A stretch of 64,000 nt of DNA, taken from contig JASAND010020375.1 of assembly GCA_030248195.1 (NCBI GenBank), forward strand, positions 1-64,000. The letters run 5' to 3'. This document shows, piece after piece, positions 50,106 through 62,940 of this stretch. The stretch comes from Trissonchulus latispiculum. Lineage: Eukaryota; Nematoda; Enoplea; Enoplida; Ironidae. The position numbers and the translations under genes are program-made. How positions within the stretch are numbered: the stretch's first letter is position 1; each line of letters opens with the position of its first letter. The notes under the pieces were generated by a model. It was not told where the DNA came from and searched no databases. It saw only the letters and a program-made list of their open reading frames with translations.

Positions 50106-51802
50106 GTTTGTTTTATTGCTTCGAAGTGCCTTAGTGTATTGATAGCGATTGATCCATGGCGATAGATAATTCTTAGTGTAAATTAAACTTAACTTTTTTC
50201 TCCTTCAAAATTAAGTTTTCACCTCTTCTAGGATTTTGCTCTCAGTGTGTAATTCATAGCTTACACTGGGAACAATGCCTGGATTTTGACAGCAACACGT
50301 TCACTTTGAGTTGTTTTTTTACATGTATGTTTATTATTGAAATAGAAAAATTTCTTACTGTTTTTGACACTATGCAGGCAACTTGAATTAAGCAATTTGA
50401 TGCTACACTTGAACTTGGTAATTGCTGCAATGGAAGCAGTGTGGATAATCTCTCGAGAGGAATGAATGTGGTAAGGAATTTAATCTGCATCGACAAATAA
50501 CGCCAGAACCAGCCGTTCAGCATTTGGGATCATGTCCGGGATATCCGGGCACCTTTTCAGTGTATGATCACGTTGCCTTTTTTGAGAAAGGAACGCAGAA
50601 ACAAAACACATTTTTCCGCAGGAAGAGACACACAGAATGGGGCGACAATTGACTGCAGTTTCTAGGGAGCAGCAGGGCGTTTCGCTGTTGCGACAGATTC
50701 CCATCCTACAGCCAGCCCTGATAGATGTATTTTGCAACTGGAGGGCATGGAGGAACAACTGCAAGCGGAATTCCCAGCCCCACAATCCAAAGCTCGGTCG
50801 GCGAAGTGAAGAATTCACTGTCACCGTTGCACTCCTGGTGATGAAGTAGGAGAGGAGCGGAGGAGTAGCCTTCCAGTCACTCTTCACAGCTTCACGCTCT
50901 TCCGAAGGAAACGGGGAGCGTCTGTGTGTGTGTGTGTGCCTGTCGACTGTGTGGACCAACACCATAGTGCTTGATTACTTACCTTCGAAAGATAAAGGAT
51001 TATGCATAGCCCGCTGCTTGCTTATTATGCTGCCCGATGTTTTGACTACTTGTTCATTAATTTCACAACATATTCCGCCAAAAACAAGGAAACAATGCTT
51101 AACTTTTAATCCTAATCCTAATCCTTAACATCCTAATAATTCAAGCATAGCAGCGATGCGCTCGTTGATCCAAGTATTACTCGGATGGCCCAGAAAATAG
51201 CGTGCCCAGTGTGTTTGAGGGAACCACCCTACAGTTTCAGAGAAAATGTAAATCCGGGATTCGGTACAATGAACATGTTCAATCCATCTTTGGAGGTGAC
51301 CTTATGCAATCTCCCCAGTGGAATTCGTTAAACGCAGAAATGCATTATTCGTTTCATTAGATTGCGGAGCTGGAGAGAAAACACACATTGCTGCCCTGAG
51401 AGTGTATGGTTGTTGAGTAATTTGACTTTAAAGTTAGGATGTGGTTAAAGTCTGCATGTGGTAAACATAGGAAATGGAAAAAGTGGTATTTTATTCTTGC
51501 GTCAAAAAATCTCTCGATGAACGGTCATGAACCTGTGTAATTTTGGATTTAGTTTGCAGCTATGATCATGAACTGCGGTATTCAAATTGTACTCAATGAA
51601 TGGCTCGTAACTTACGGAGAACTGAACGAAACAAGACAACATTTAGACTTGAAATGTACGACATATATGGCTAGATTAAGCGTTAAAATGAGCGAAATCC
51701 GTGATCAAATAGTTTTTTCACGATGGCCCCCTTAAGTTTGCTATTCTGTTTTGTATTAATTCAAAAAACCCAATTTTTAGCTCATTCGAATTTTTATTTC
51801 AG
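50106..51802. other. Mostly unassigned
   Basis: A GC-richer block at 50480-50965 is open on both strands (161 codons minus, 70 codons plus), but neither translation is recognisable and no splice pair is convincing. A segment at 51340-51412 recurs diverged at 52293-52360. Confidence 0.4.
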
Positions 51803-52055
51803 GTCCACCTTGCCCAAAAGTGGGAAGGATCACGATACAATTTGAGCCATGCTTTGACTTTGCGATCAGATGCACGCATGGCAATTTTGCAATAATCAAA
51901 CAGGTGCAACAAGTCGCACCAGGTCTTTGTACAGTTAAACATGACGTGCACCAACATGGACAAGACGACAGGAGCGCCAACGACCAATCAGTTCCCCTCC
52001 TTGCCTATGATGACTGCGGTAGTTACTTCAAATCTAACGACCACTCAGATACCGT
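51803..52055 (+). CDS. Internal exon of an unidentified gene
   Basis: Acceptor TTTTTATTTCAG, donor ACCGT/GTAAGT. One frame is open through all 83 codons: PPCPKVGRITIQFEPC, then CTHGNFAIIKQ, VKHDVHQHGQDD and AYDDCGSYFKSNDHSD. Five cysteines and a polar, coding-like composition. Enters phase 1, leaves phase 2. No domain recognised. It may belong to the same gene as the 58.8-64 kb exons, but phases do not prove this. Confidence 0.55.
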
Positions 52056-54140
52056 GTAAGTATTGTAACGCATTCTGGGAGTTACAGTAATCAACAAATG
52101 CAACCTAACCTAAAGGAAATAATATGATTAAACGCTGAAAAGCATTACATTAAAAAGAGCTCTCCTGTTTCGGACTAAGGCTTTCGCCTTAGTGACTACA
52201 GGGCAGGCGCTTTTCTTTAGTTTTCTATGATTAATGCCTTGTATCCTTCGTGGATCCGCCTACCAGCCCGCCTTTACCTCATTTTCTTGACGTAAATTCG
52301 TTTTATTAGATTACGGTAGCTGGACAGAAATCAAACATTGCTGCCCTGAGTGTTTTCTGCTATAACATGTTTCTTCATTCTATTCGCTAGAACTTGGAAA
52401 AATTAGCCTAGACTGTGGTTTTCAGATGATGTAGAAACTAGAAGCTCAAAGCTCAAAATTTTAAAACAAAGTTGAAAATTTTCGGATTCTTTTCTATATA
52501 GCTTCTATACGAAAGCAGAAAAATACTTTTTCCGACGAATAATCAGGTTGTCAGTTAATTTATTTAATTTCAATTATTCATCTACCTGGAACTAGTTTTA
52601 ACCTGATTGTTATCTTTAACTTAAATTTTATATATTTATTTTACATGGTTTATACATTTAATCAATCAATATTCCAATTTTTTGAAAGAATCAAAACGTT
52701 TTCAAATATTCCAAACTTCAGACAATCATCTACGTCAAAAATTGGCTAGATGTATGGAGAAGGAAGTAAGGAGTTGATGTTTTCAATGGCAATCACCTAG
52801 CACCTTTGGCCATGTGGGTCTTCTAGGATATACTTTTGCATTTTACAATCTACACTGTTTGCGTGAGGTCATTCCAACGAAGTACGATTGGGGTTACGTG
52901 GAAATTAAAAGCTTGGAAAAGCAGAAATACTGGACAGATACATAGACACAAAGCTGAATGAGTGTTGAGTATCTGTGTAATTCCAAGCATAACACTTTAG
53001 AATTTTAAAATTTTTGATTTTTAAGGGAGGGCAATAGGTAACCAAAATACTGTCATCGTCTTTTTTGGTTTGTGTATGGGGGCTTTCTAGGTCGTAGGAT
53101 ACGAACTTGAATTCCGTTTTTGGGGTGAGTAAACTGTAACGTGTACAGCTGTAATGGGGAGTCGTTGCGTCTTTCCCCTATAGGGTAGGTTTTAGTGAAG
53201 TGTATATGTTTATGTATATGTGTGTTTGTGATAGTGTAGCGTATGTGTATTTTAGGCATGTGTGTTGGACTAGTTTTCGTTTGTCTGGGGGATGTCTGAT
53301 TTTAGTTGTTTGTCTGATGTCTGTCTGGCTAGGTGGCACTGTCTGCCCTTCTTCTAGAAAGGTCTAGAAATTTCTCCTTCTATGTCAACACTTTCGTCCA
53401 ATCAAAATTCATAAAAATTTCATCAGACTTTTCTCATTGGTTCTTTTTGTTAACATCTATCGGCTCCAACTCTCTACCAACTCTCTACACTACTCTTTCA
53501 TGCGTGCGGTCGGTTATTTTTACACTGTCTCTGCCATTTTTACCTTTTTTTAATCCCTCCTTTATTTTCTGCGCCTTTTCGTAAGTTATTGCTTTTTCTT
53601 TTTAATAATACGACTCCAAGGCGACCTTGTGAGCGAAATAAAATTTATTTGTGTTGTGTTATATTTGTGTGATAATATTTTGTATTTTCTTTTTGGGAAA
53701 AACTTCGGGAGTGACCCTTTTATGTTGAATTCAGCCGCGACGGCTTAGGGATTTTTGTGAGCTTTATTGAATTGTGGGTTTATATTTCAGGGGGGTTGAA
53801 CTGTATTGTATGTGTTGTGCTGTGTTTTTATTGCTTGATTTAAATTTAATTTGTCTCTAAGCTCTGTTCTATTTAAAATTCTGCGCGAAAACTAACTCAA
53901 AGCCAGAAATTGAAACAACTTATTTTCTAACGTTCTGAATTGAGCTTTTGCAACTTCTCTTGAAACTGTGTGACCTCTGCGATGTCAGAGTCATCGGTTT
54001 GCCATCGCTTTGACTTGCATATGTTGCCACAAGATTCTAAAGACAGTGAGTTTGTAACCTCACGTACTGTTTCAATGATATTATCAACTCACTAGTGAGA
54101 TTATTAAACTGAGCTAGCGTTAACAATCTCACCAGAGTTA
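52056..54140. other. Non-coding stretch
   Basis: No gene seen. TG/GT-rich low complexity occurs at about 53210-53330. Confidence 0.5.
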
Positions 54141-55457
54141 CCGTATTCTCGCGCTTAAGAGAACATGTTCTCTTTATAAGGTGGTAGTACCACTACCGGG
54201 GTGGACTTTGAACAGATGCTGTGAACTAAAAAATTAATCAATCGCTTTGAAATTTGGCATAATTGTTCTTTATTATGTTTTGCATCAGATGAGCTGATCT
54301 ACGACGCTGCGGGGACTGGCTTGCTGTCTACACAATAGGAAATGTATTAAAAGCTTTAAACTTAAATATCTCCTTCAATCCTTTATGAAATCATTTGAGA
54401 TTTTCAGTATGTGGTTAGTTTACATATACGCTCAGGCCGTTTTTTTAGTTTTTCGTAAAAGTGAGTTTTCCGTTTTTTAGCGTGTTTTGAAAATTTGTAA
54501 AATTTATATCTTGCTTAATATTGCGTTTTTCCAAAAACCAAGAAAACGGCCTGAGCGTATGCTGATGCAAAACATATTTGCAAAATTTGGTCCATTTTGA
54601 CTGAAGGAGTGACGAGAACATCAAAAACAAAAATTCTGTAATTTTTCATTGTTTGCTTTGGTTTTCGAAATTTCCTATGCTTTCAAGCAGCTGCAAAGTG
54701 CTTTCTATTAAATAATGCACATAAATAACGCAAAAGGAACCGCTAAAACCCAATAGATTTAATTTTCGGATATACTGTTTTTACTTTACATTATGTGTGC
54801 AAACGGTCAACGTAATTGAGCTAAGTCAGCTATATATCAGCTATTCAGCTTCAACCGCTTGTAACTTTTGATAGAAACCACGTACAGAAGAGATATGCAC
54901 ATCATTTTAAAGCTCTTTTTATGCTCTTTCACACGGCAGATTCAAATTTAGGATACAAGGCTTAAATGAAATTTTGATTATTTGCGCATGCGCTAAGCCA
55001 TGATGGTAGCTAGCAAATTATGCACTCTCAGACACCAAAATTTTATGAAAGAAGCCCGCAAGGGTTCCCCAGGTCGGGGTGGGTTTTGGGGAGGGGGGAA
55101 ACCCGCGGGGGTGAAATACGGGCAGAATCGGAAAATTTTCTGATTTCACTTAAGAGAACACGCTCACTTAAGAGAACATGTTCCCTTAAGTGAATGTAAA
55201 TATCGCTAAAAAGCAATCATCGGCTTTGCTTATTTATTTTGTATCATTCTGTGGTCATTTTTGTGGTGTAAATGACTCCTTTTTCTTGGAAATAACTAAA
55301 GATTCACCATTACCGGGGCAAATCTTAAGAATCTTAACGCTCAACAGCAGCTTCTCTATTTGTGGTTCTGTATTTTTCCGATTTCACTTAAGAGAACACG
55401 TTCACTTAAGAGAACATGTTCTCTTAAGTGGGTGTTCCCTTAAGCGCGAGAATACGG
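54141..55457. mobile_element. 1.32-kb TIR element at a TA target
   Basis: Ends CCGTATTCTCGCGCTTAAG and CTTAAGCGCGAGAATACGG, flanked by TA on each side, as expected for Tc1/mariner-like insertion. Copies of the palindrome AGAACATGTTC(T/C) follow each end and recur at about 55167. A nested inverted pair (ACGCTCAGGCCGTTTT near 54429, complement near 54545) lies inside. No transposase ORF. Confidence 0.85.
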
Positions 55458-56622
55458 TAGTCACAGTTTATTATTTCATTCAAGACTCTTCGTTAAGTCA
55501 TAATCGCATGAACGAGCGATTACCTTTTTAACATTCGTTCGACCCTACAGCAGTTGAAAGTTCTGTATTAAATTGCGTAGACTGGCGTATGGTTGGGTCC
55601 GTTTCTCTTCCCATGGTTTTTATACTGTTCTAACGCTTCTCGATTATTTGCGAGTTCTGAGAACCCAAGTTGTTTACACTGAATTTGAATTTCGAAAGTT
55701 TCTTTGAATTTTATGTTGTTCGAGATGACTTTGAGTCAAAGTAAATATTATTTAGTAAGTTCCTTTTATTATAATAGCTTGCTTATTTTGGAAAGGTTAG
55801 CATCACATACCACCAAGTAAGTAGCAGGTTTTGAGACTAATTTCGTTTATATTTTTATATGACTGCAACCACTATTATTTGGTAATAAGTTAGACCTTCA
55901 CTTAGTACTTCTACGAAGATATTTATGTCTTTGCCAATGGAATTTCAAGATTCGGTTGTTGAAGCTATCGGTGTCACGCACTGGATCAGCAGGCTGCTAT
56001 TCTGGCGGATATTTATGAGCGAGCCCATCCTGAAATAATCTATATTGATACTCAGAATTGATTGATTTGTGTACCCCATCATCGTCTCCGACTACTAACA
56101 CCTGTGTCCCTTGTTTCACAGAACCGGCTGTGGTTACTTTCGATGGCTGCTTTGATGTTGTGGGGCCAGAATCTGTGGCAACTGCGTTGTTGAGCTGATA
56201 GAGTTTGAGCATCGTCTGTGTTCTTGGTACAGATCTCCATTCCGAGGATACTGGCTTAATGGAAGCTACAACGAGGTTACAGTAAGGATAACTTAATTAT
56301 CGTTCAATTCATTAAACTAAAGCAAACGGTGTAGTCATAGCACAATTTACTGTGGTTATTCAGTTTGTGAACAAATCGACATGCAAGCAATGCAGCTTTA
56401 ATTGTTCTCTAAAAATCTTTCAATTTCAGCAGTAAGTTAGCGGAACCAGAGTGTTATTTTCACCTTATGCTTTTGTTGATGTCTAAATGTTAGGTTATGT
56501 CGAAGTAAACAATTAAGTAATATTTTAGCGGCTAATGAAGAAATGCTCAGTCACAAGTTCGACAGCTATTCTTGGAAGAAGGCTGGAGAAAAGGAACTCT
56601 AAATCAGAAAGATAACCTATAC

Positions 56623-56951
56623 CAAGAGTACATAATATAAGAGGCACACTCTATGTTATCAGAGCAAAAACTATGCTCTGCTCGCTAACGCCCCCCCCGC
56701 CGCAGATTAGACCCATCACTTCAAAGCATTTCGTGCGCTATGTTTGTGTTCTAAAGCTCGAAGCAGGTACAAAATTCGCGCACGCACTGCTTGTGTTTTC
56801 GAGCTTAAGCCCATAAACATAGAGCGAGTGAGCGTACCCCCGTTTCGACTAGGTACTGATTTGCGGGGGGGGGACGATAGCGTGCAGAGCATAGTTTTTG
56901 CTCTGATAACATAGAGTGCTTAGTGGCACACTCTTATATTATGTACACTTG
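56623..56951. mobile_element. Fold-back element, family F copy 3 (329 bp)
   Basis: Palindromic: CAAGAGTACATAATATAAGAG at the left, CTTATATTATGTACACTTG at the right; inner GTTATCAGAGCAAAAACTATGCTCTG pairs across the centre. 7-bp TSD CCTATAC at 56616-56622 and 56952-56958. Confidence 0.92.
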
Positions 56952-56958
56952 CCTATAC

Positions 56959-57165
56959 CAAGAGTACATAATAACTAAGAGCGTGACAAGCGCCGCACTC
57001 TTAGCTATCAGGCTGGGGACATCATCTGCACGATAACGGCCTACCCCCCCCCCAAATTGAACCCCAGTGACCCCCCCACAAAATAGACCCTAGTCAGCCA
57101 CCTCCCCCCCCCACAAATCAGACCCTAGTCGATATCACAGGAGTTTGATTTGTGGGGGGGGCCAT
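56959..57165. mobile_element. Fold-back element, family F copy 4 (incomplete)
   Basis: Starts CAAGAGTACATAATAACTAAGAG directly after the right TSD of copy 3 and follows the copy 1 left arm (GATAACGGCCTACCCCCC). The matching right arm is missing; only a GATTTGTGGGGGG stub remains near 57148. Confidence 0.75.
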
Positions 57166-57391
57166 TTCTGTTCATTCTTCATTTCTGGCAAGCCTGTTCT
57201 CATACAACTGCCTATCTGTATAAACAGCAAGCTTTGCACGTTTACATATACGTCGGTGCAAGTTTCTATTGTGTTCACTTTTGCATCTTTTGAATACCAT
57301 AAACGTCTCTTTTCTTTTATCAATTGAATAGCTAAACGAGTTTATCTGAGCAAATATCTAGTGCCAAAACTAAGGCACGGTTGAATTATCT

Positions 57392-57933
57392 GATTGTGAG
57401 ACACTTCGCCACACTATTGTTCTCTTTAGGTACTTTACCTTAGACTTAATCATTAAGAAAGGGTTTAACTATAATGTTGAAAGAGGGGGCAGTAGTTGCA
57501 AAAATATAAGTATTTTCATTGCGTTTATTGTATATCTGTTGTGTTTTCTATTTTGGTAAAACTTTTATAAAATGGTAATAATGTACAAATATTAAAATAT
57601 ACATAATTAAAAATAAAATTTTTTAATTTAAATTACAAAGTTGTCATTATTTTGCTTGTAAACAGAATATGTTCTAATTTAGAGATCTGAAAAATTTTGC
57701 AGGTGAAACCAATAATTTCAAAATGAAACTAGCCAAAATTGGACATCTTACAGTTAGCGTTGCTTTTGAAGCTTTCGAAAATAAACTGAATTGACCACTT
57801 TATTGCTGTAGTGTACAAAAACCGTCGTTTATCCTGCCCCCTCCCTTTTCTTCTTGTTTTCAATTGAGTGTAAACGCCGTTCTCCTTCACATTTAAAAAG
57901 AGCAATTAAAGTGTGGCGAAGTGTCTCACTACC
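57392..57933. mobile_element. 542-bp TIR element with 9-bp TSD
   Basis: Perfect inverted GTGAGACACTTCGCCACACT near each end (57396 and 57910). GAATTATCT is duplicated at 57383-57391 and 57934-57942. TSD length fits hAT (8) or Mutator-like (9). No ORF. Confidence 0.85.
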
Positions 57934-58837
57934 GAATTATCTTATGTCAAGTGTTTACTTAAGGTATTAAGTGCCATCTTTATGCAGTTCTATTCTTGAC
58001 ATTGCACAAAGGTAACAGCTGAATGAAATTTAAACACTTCTGAATTTCCAGGGAAATTGCTATTTGGAAATTTGGATTAATAATTTAAGTTTACTGTACT
58101 TCATTTACAATGCGTAATGTTCAGAGAGTATATAAATTTATTCAACTATGCATGTTTGTCTCGTTATTTGTACATGTTATTTCTTTAGATTGACTAGTAT
58201 TTAATTGAACTGAATTTTTTTATCTGAGTATTTCCTTCAGTCGGAAACCCACGTTAAGTTCAGCTTTAGTTACAGCTTCAGTTGCCGATCCAACAAATTT
58301 TTGTTTCAATCGGTGACGCTAAGTAATTTCAGTTTCCAACTATGTTTAGGAATAGTATCAGTTTAGTCCGAGTTTAAAAATTTCCGCAAAAGTTTTAAAA
58401 TAATAGTTTTCACATGGTTACTTGGAATTTAAAACTGCTAAAGTTGTTCCGGTACTGTTTATTACAAGTTGCTTTAGAAGATTTGAAAAACAATACAAAA
58501 CTTTAATGGCTACCATGAACTATTGGTGTAGTGTGGAAAATCGTCGCACGTTTAATACATAGTTTATCCTGCCAGTTTATCCTCCCAGTAGGACATGGCC
58601 TAGAAAAGCTTGCATTTCAGTGAAAAACACTAAAACTACCACATTATACGTATACGTAAATATATAAATACATATTTGGAAGGGATGTTAAAAATAGCGT
58701 TATTGTCGGAGCATAGAAGTTATATAGTTATCGCGGTGTTAATGGTGACAAGGGCAAAAATTGAGTAAGGTCTCCTGCGAAGCAAGAAAAAATTGAGAAT
58801 AAACCTTCTTATAACATATACATATATATTGTTTCAG

Positions 58838-59333
58838 TTGCAACAGAGCCGACCCCCCCCGTCACCTGTGAAGAGGAATCTGATTCGGGTGCTCCAGCAC
58901 TATGACTGGCCTGATACCTTCAGGAACTACGCCAAAGAGGTCTTCCATCCGGACTCCAGCGTAAAGCTGAAGTTCGTTGGAGAGGAGAAGGAAGGAAAGG
59001 CCTCCCTTTCCTGCAAGGAGTCCCACCAAAGCAAACACAGAAACGATTTCCCGGGCATCAAGAATAAAGACGAATATATGGCCCTGGCGCGGGTGGTTCA
59101 TAAAAACACACTAAGGTACTTGGGGTCACAGAAGACCTGTGCCAATTGCAGCCGCGGGACCGCCACGATCTCTCCAAAGCTGAACCCGGATCGGTTGGTG
59201 ATGGACTTTGTGGCTCAGACAGATGAGGGCCTTCGATGCGCCCGAGTTGTCGTCGGGCCATACGCCGAAGTGATGGAGGATCCGCCAAATGAGCTCAGAT
59301 ATTTCACACTATACAAGAGTTGCGGGTTTGAAG
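58838..59333 (+). CDS. Duplicated exon, copy 1 (intact), unidentified gene
   Basis: Acceptor ATATTGTTTCAG, donor GAAG/GTAGGT, 496 nt, phase 0 in and phase 1 out. Open throughout: SPVKRNLIRVLQHYDWPDTF, HPDSSVKLKFVGEEKEGK, HKNTLRYLGSQKTCANC, LRCARVVVGPYAEVM and YFTLYKSCGFEG. A C-x2-C pair (TCANC) is present. No family recognised. It lacks three bases kept in copies 2 and 3 (NRARTA versus SRGTA). The alternative acceptor 9 nt on (CAACAG) is also in phase. The next exon with a fitting phase is 63650-63992. Confidence 0.65.
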
Positions 59334-59655
59334 GTAGGTTAATAATACGTTTAATACATGGGTTATCCTGCCAGTTTATCCTCCCAGTAGGACATGGCCT
59401 AGAAAAGCTTGCATTTCAGTGCAAAACACTAAAACTACCACATTATACGTATACGTAAATAAATACATATTTGGAAGGGATGTTAAAAATAGCGTTATTG
59501 TCCGAGCATATTATTGTATATATATATACATTAGAAGTTATATAGTTATCGCGGTGTTAATGGTGACAAGGGCAAAAATTGAGTAACGTCTCCTGCGAAG
59601 CAAGAAAAAATTGAGAATAAACCTTCTTATAACATATACATATATATTGTTTCAG

Positions 59656-60153
59656 TTGCAACAGAGCCGACCCCCCCCCGTCACCTGTGAAGAGGAATCT
59701 GATTCGGGTGCTCCAGCACTATAACTGGCCTGATACCTTCAGGAACTACGCCAAAGAGGTCTTCCATCCGGACTCCAGCGTAAAGCTGAATTTCGTTGGA
59801 GAGGAGAAGGAAGGAAAGGCCTCCCTTGCCTGCAAGGAGTCCCACCAAAGCAAACACAAACGATTTCCCGGGCATCAAGAATAAAGACGAATATATGGCC
59901 CTGGCGCGGGTGGTTCATGAAAACACACTAAGGTACTTGGGGTCACAGAAGACCTGTGCCAATTGCAACCGCGCCAGGACCGCAACGATCTCTCCAAAGC
60001 TGAACCCGGATCGGTTGGTGATGGACTGTGTGGCTCAGACAGATGAGGGCCTTCGATGCGCCCGAGTTGTCGTCGGGCCATACGCCGAAGTGATGGGGGA
60101 CCCACCAAATGAGCTCAGATACTTCACACTATACAAGAGTTGCGGGTTTGAAG
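59656..60153 (+). pseudogene. Duplicated exon, copy 2 (frameshifted)
   Basis: 498 nt with the same splice borders. Relative to copy 1 it has one extra C in the C run (9 versus 8) and a 2-nt deletion in the AAACACAGAAACG region, plus the ancestral 3 nt at NRARTA. The two indels together leave the second half out of frame with the first, so normal inclusion would truncate the protein. Confidence 0.75.
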
Positions 60154-60699
60154 GTAGGTTAATTTTTGCAAAAGTTTAGAAACACAAATTACGACATTCT
60201 TGAAAAATGTTTGAAAAATGAAAAAACTGCCCTCGGCGCATGTTCTTTCCTATTTCTTTCTAAGCGTTAGCGTTCTTTCTATCGTATTCGTCTCTGTTCT
60301 TTCTTGTTTTGCTGCATGTCGTCAAACAATATATATAAGTAGGTCTGATACACACACTATGCTGTATTTATTTGTAGTATATAAACAAGGTTGTGAAATC
60401 GCGAAAAAGCTCTCTTCAGAAGACAAATTTATTCCGAAAACACCCAAAAACCCCCAAATTGTCGATTGATTTGCCACTTTCGGCCAAAAAATGGAGGGGG
60501 TGTTGCAAAGTATGAAAATCTGGGTACCTCGTTGCTGCTAATGAAATTCATCCTTTTGAACTTTCCCCAGCTCTACGGCTCTATGTGGGTATCCCTACAG
60601 AATTCCCTACTATATCCACATTTTCTTCTTCTCCCTCCTGTCAAAATAATTTTGTGCCATTCCAACATCACTTCCTGCCACACTTTCTGGTCGCCTGCT

Positions 60700-62940
60700 T
60701 CAAACTTCAAACACGATATTTGGCAACTTTGTATTCAGTTTTCTCGCAACTGGAGACATTTTAGCTCAAACCAAGAAAAATGTCCCTCCGCTATAGGGCA
60801 AATTTTCATCCAGCCCAAAATCAGGCAAATCCATTGGGTAGTTTTTGAGAAATCGATGTTCAAAAGAAAATAATCGCAGTTTTGCCAAAATGGTTTTTCA
60901 GCCAAATCTCTAGCTTAAAGCAACGAATCCCAGCTAACAGCCATTGATAAAACGGGCAATTAGACCCATATCGATTGAGTATAAACAAACGAAAATTGTC
61001 CGTACAATTTGGCAGTAATTTTGAAAAAACTGATTTCCTCGAAAATGGCCGTTTTTTGACCCCAAAATTCGTTTTTGGCTTATACTGACTTAACCACTAG
61101 AGATAGCTCGAAGGTTGTAAAAGCAAAAATGCTCGGTTTTGTACCCTCTTTCCATTCATAACAACCAATCTGATCTATCAATCATCTACTGAGAATATAA
61201 TGCCAAAAACCGGAAATTTCTTATGTTTTCACCTAAAAATGTGGGACTGGTCCCAGAATGTTAAAGAGCACCAAAATAGCATATTTGGAAAGTTTCATTT
61301 ACTTTCGTAAAGAATTGAAGCTTATAGGTCCAAATTTACACAAAAGGAAACCACCACCTTAAACATAGAAAACGGAAAAAGTGCTAGATTTTTAGGCGCG
61401 CCAAAGAAATCTCGCCAATGACAAAACGGAGCACTTCAACATCCATTTTAAATTGTAAAGACGACCTCAAATGGTGATTTGTAGGAAGCGGAAATTTAAT
61501 TTAGGCCTTTAAATTTTTTTATTAATTTTTGAATTTTCAGAACAGCCAAAGTTGAGTGCTCTGCTACGCTGAAATTGGGGGTCAGCAACTTCGATGAATG
61601 AAATATTTTGAAAACTGGGATGCCTAACTGAAAATTCTAATTCCTACAGATCACAGCTTATGACAAATCAATTCGAAAGATACCACCTGATTCTAGTAAG
61701 CTCTGCTTGGATTCGATATTTCTCGGCAATGCGGATTGCTTGGATTCGATATTTCTCGGCAATGCGGATTTTTAGCAAAATTTTGAAAATAGGGATTTTT
61801 CAAATTTTCGTAGTATGACAAATTTTATATACGAATCGCCTTTGTGGTAAATACTGATCATGTACATAACCTAGAACTTATAACCTGTCGGTATACAAAG
61901 ATTTTAATGGGGCAATCATCTTCACAAGCTTTAGAATTCTTTAAAGAAATACCAACTTTGCCTTTTATATTTCTCTACAAATTCTTGTGGAGACATTTTA
62001 ACAAGAGACGTAAAATGTACCTCTAACTTTTAGTGCTAAAATTGAAGCGTTTGATGTCAAGTATTTACTTAACGTATTAAGTGTCACCTTTGTGCAGTCT
62101 TATTGTTGACATGGCACAAAGATAACAGCTGAATGAATTTATTCAAATTGAAAATAATTTCAGTTGCGGACTGTGTTTAGGAATAGTTTCTTTAAGAATA
62201 ATTTATTTAAAGTTGATGTAGGTTTTTCTCTTCTTCTCCTTTCTCATTTATATCTCAGCTAATTGTTACAATTGCTTACTTGATTAATTGATTCCCATAA
62301 ACAGACTTCTAGGTTCCGGATGTACGAATGCAGTACTTATGGTGCTGATTTCCTTACGGGTACTTTTGACTGATACCGCTCTAATCCTCTACGTAAATAG
62401 CTAAGCCTTACGAAATAACATGCTCTTTAACATTCTGAGGCTAGACCCATTTTTTAGGCGAAAAGAATAGAATGATTTGGTTTCTGTGATTATTTTCTCA
62501 ATGTCTAGTCGCTACAACGGATTGCTTGTGATGGCTGAAATGAGGGCACCGAAATCAACATTTTTGCTTTGACAACCTTTAAGCTATCTCCCGTGGTTAA
62601 GTCACTAAGCAAAAACAATTTTGGGGTGGAAAAATGGCATTATTGATCAGTTTTTCCAAAATTACTGCCAAATATTACGGACAATTTTGGTCCATTTATA
62701 CTCAATCGATAGATAGTCTATCGGCACATTTCATCCATGCCTAATCGCTAACGATATTAGTGGAGATTTGGCCAAAAAATCATTGCGGCAAAATTGCGAC
62801 TATTTTGCTTTGAACATAGATTTCTCAAAAACTACTCGATGGATTTCCGAGATTTTTGTCAAAATGAAAATTCGCACTGCTGCGGAGGGTCGTTTTCTTG
62901 GTTTGGGCTGAAACGTCTTGAGTAGCAAGAAAATTCATAA
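60700..62940. mobile_element. Inverted-repeat element or pair, arms about 0.55 kb
   Basis: About 60720-61275 is inverted at about 62425-62935 with diverged but collinear matches (CAGAATGTTAAAGAGCA; GACAATTTT..., TACTCAATCGAT, GTAGTTTTTGAGAAATC, AAACCAAGAAAA). The roughly 1.15-kb interior has no transposase ORF. Exact ends were not resolved. Confidence 0.7.

Larger units (their letters stand above)
58549..60160. repeat. Tandem duplication of about 0.8 kb containing one exon
   Basis: The unit beginning CGTTTAATACAT...TTTATCCTGCCAG at 58549 repeats at 59348, including intron, acceptor, exon and donor. Offsets are 799 bp before and 818 bp after a roughly 19-bp TA-rich insertion in unit 2. Identity by eye is well over 90 percent, so the event is recent. 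Confidence 0.93.

Noticed and set aside
50480..50965. 161-codon minus-strand ORF
   Set aside because: The plus strand is also open over much of it, no motif is recognisable, and no splice sites fit, so it is recorded only as an unassigned GC-richer block.
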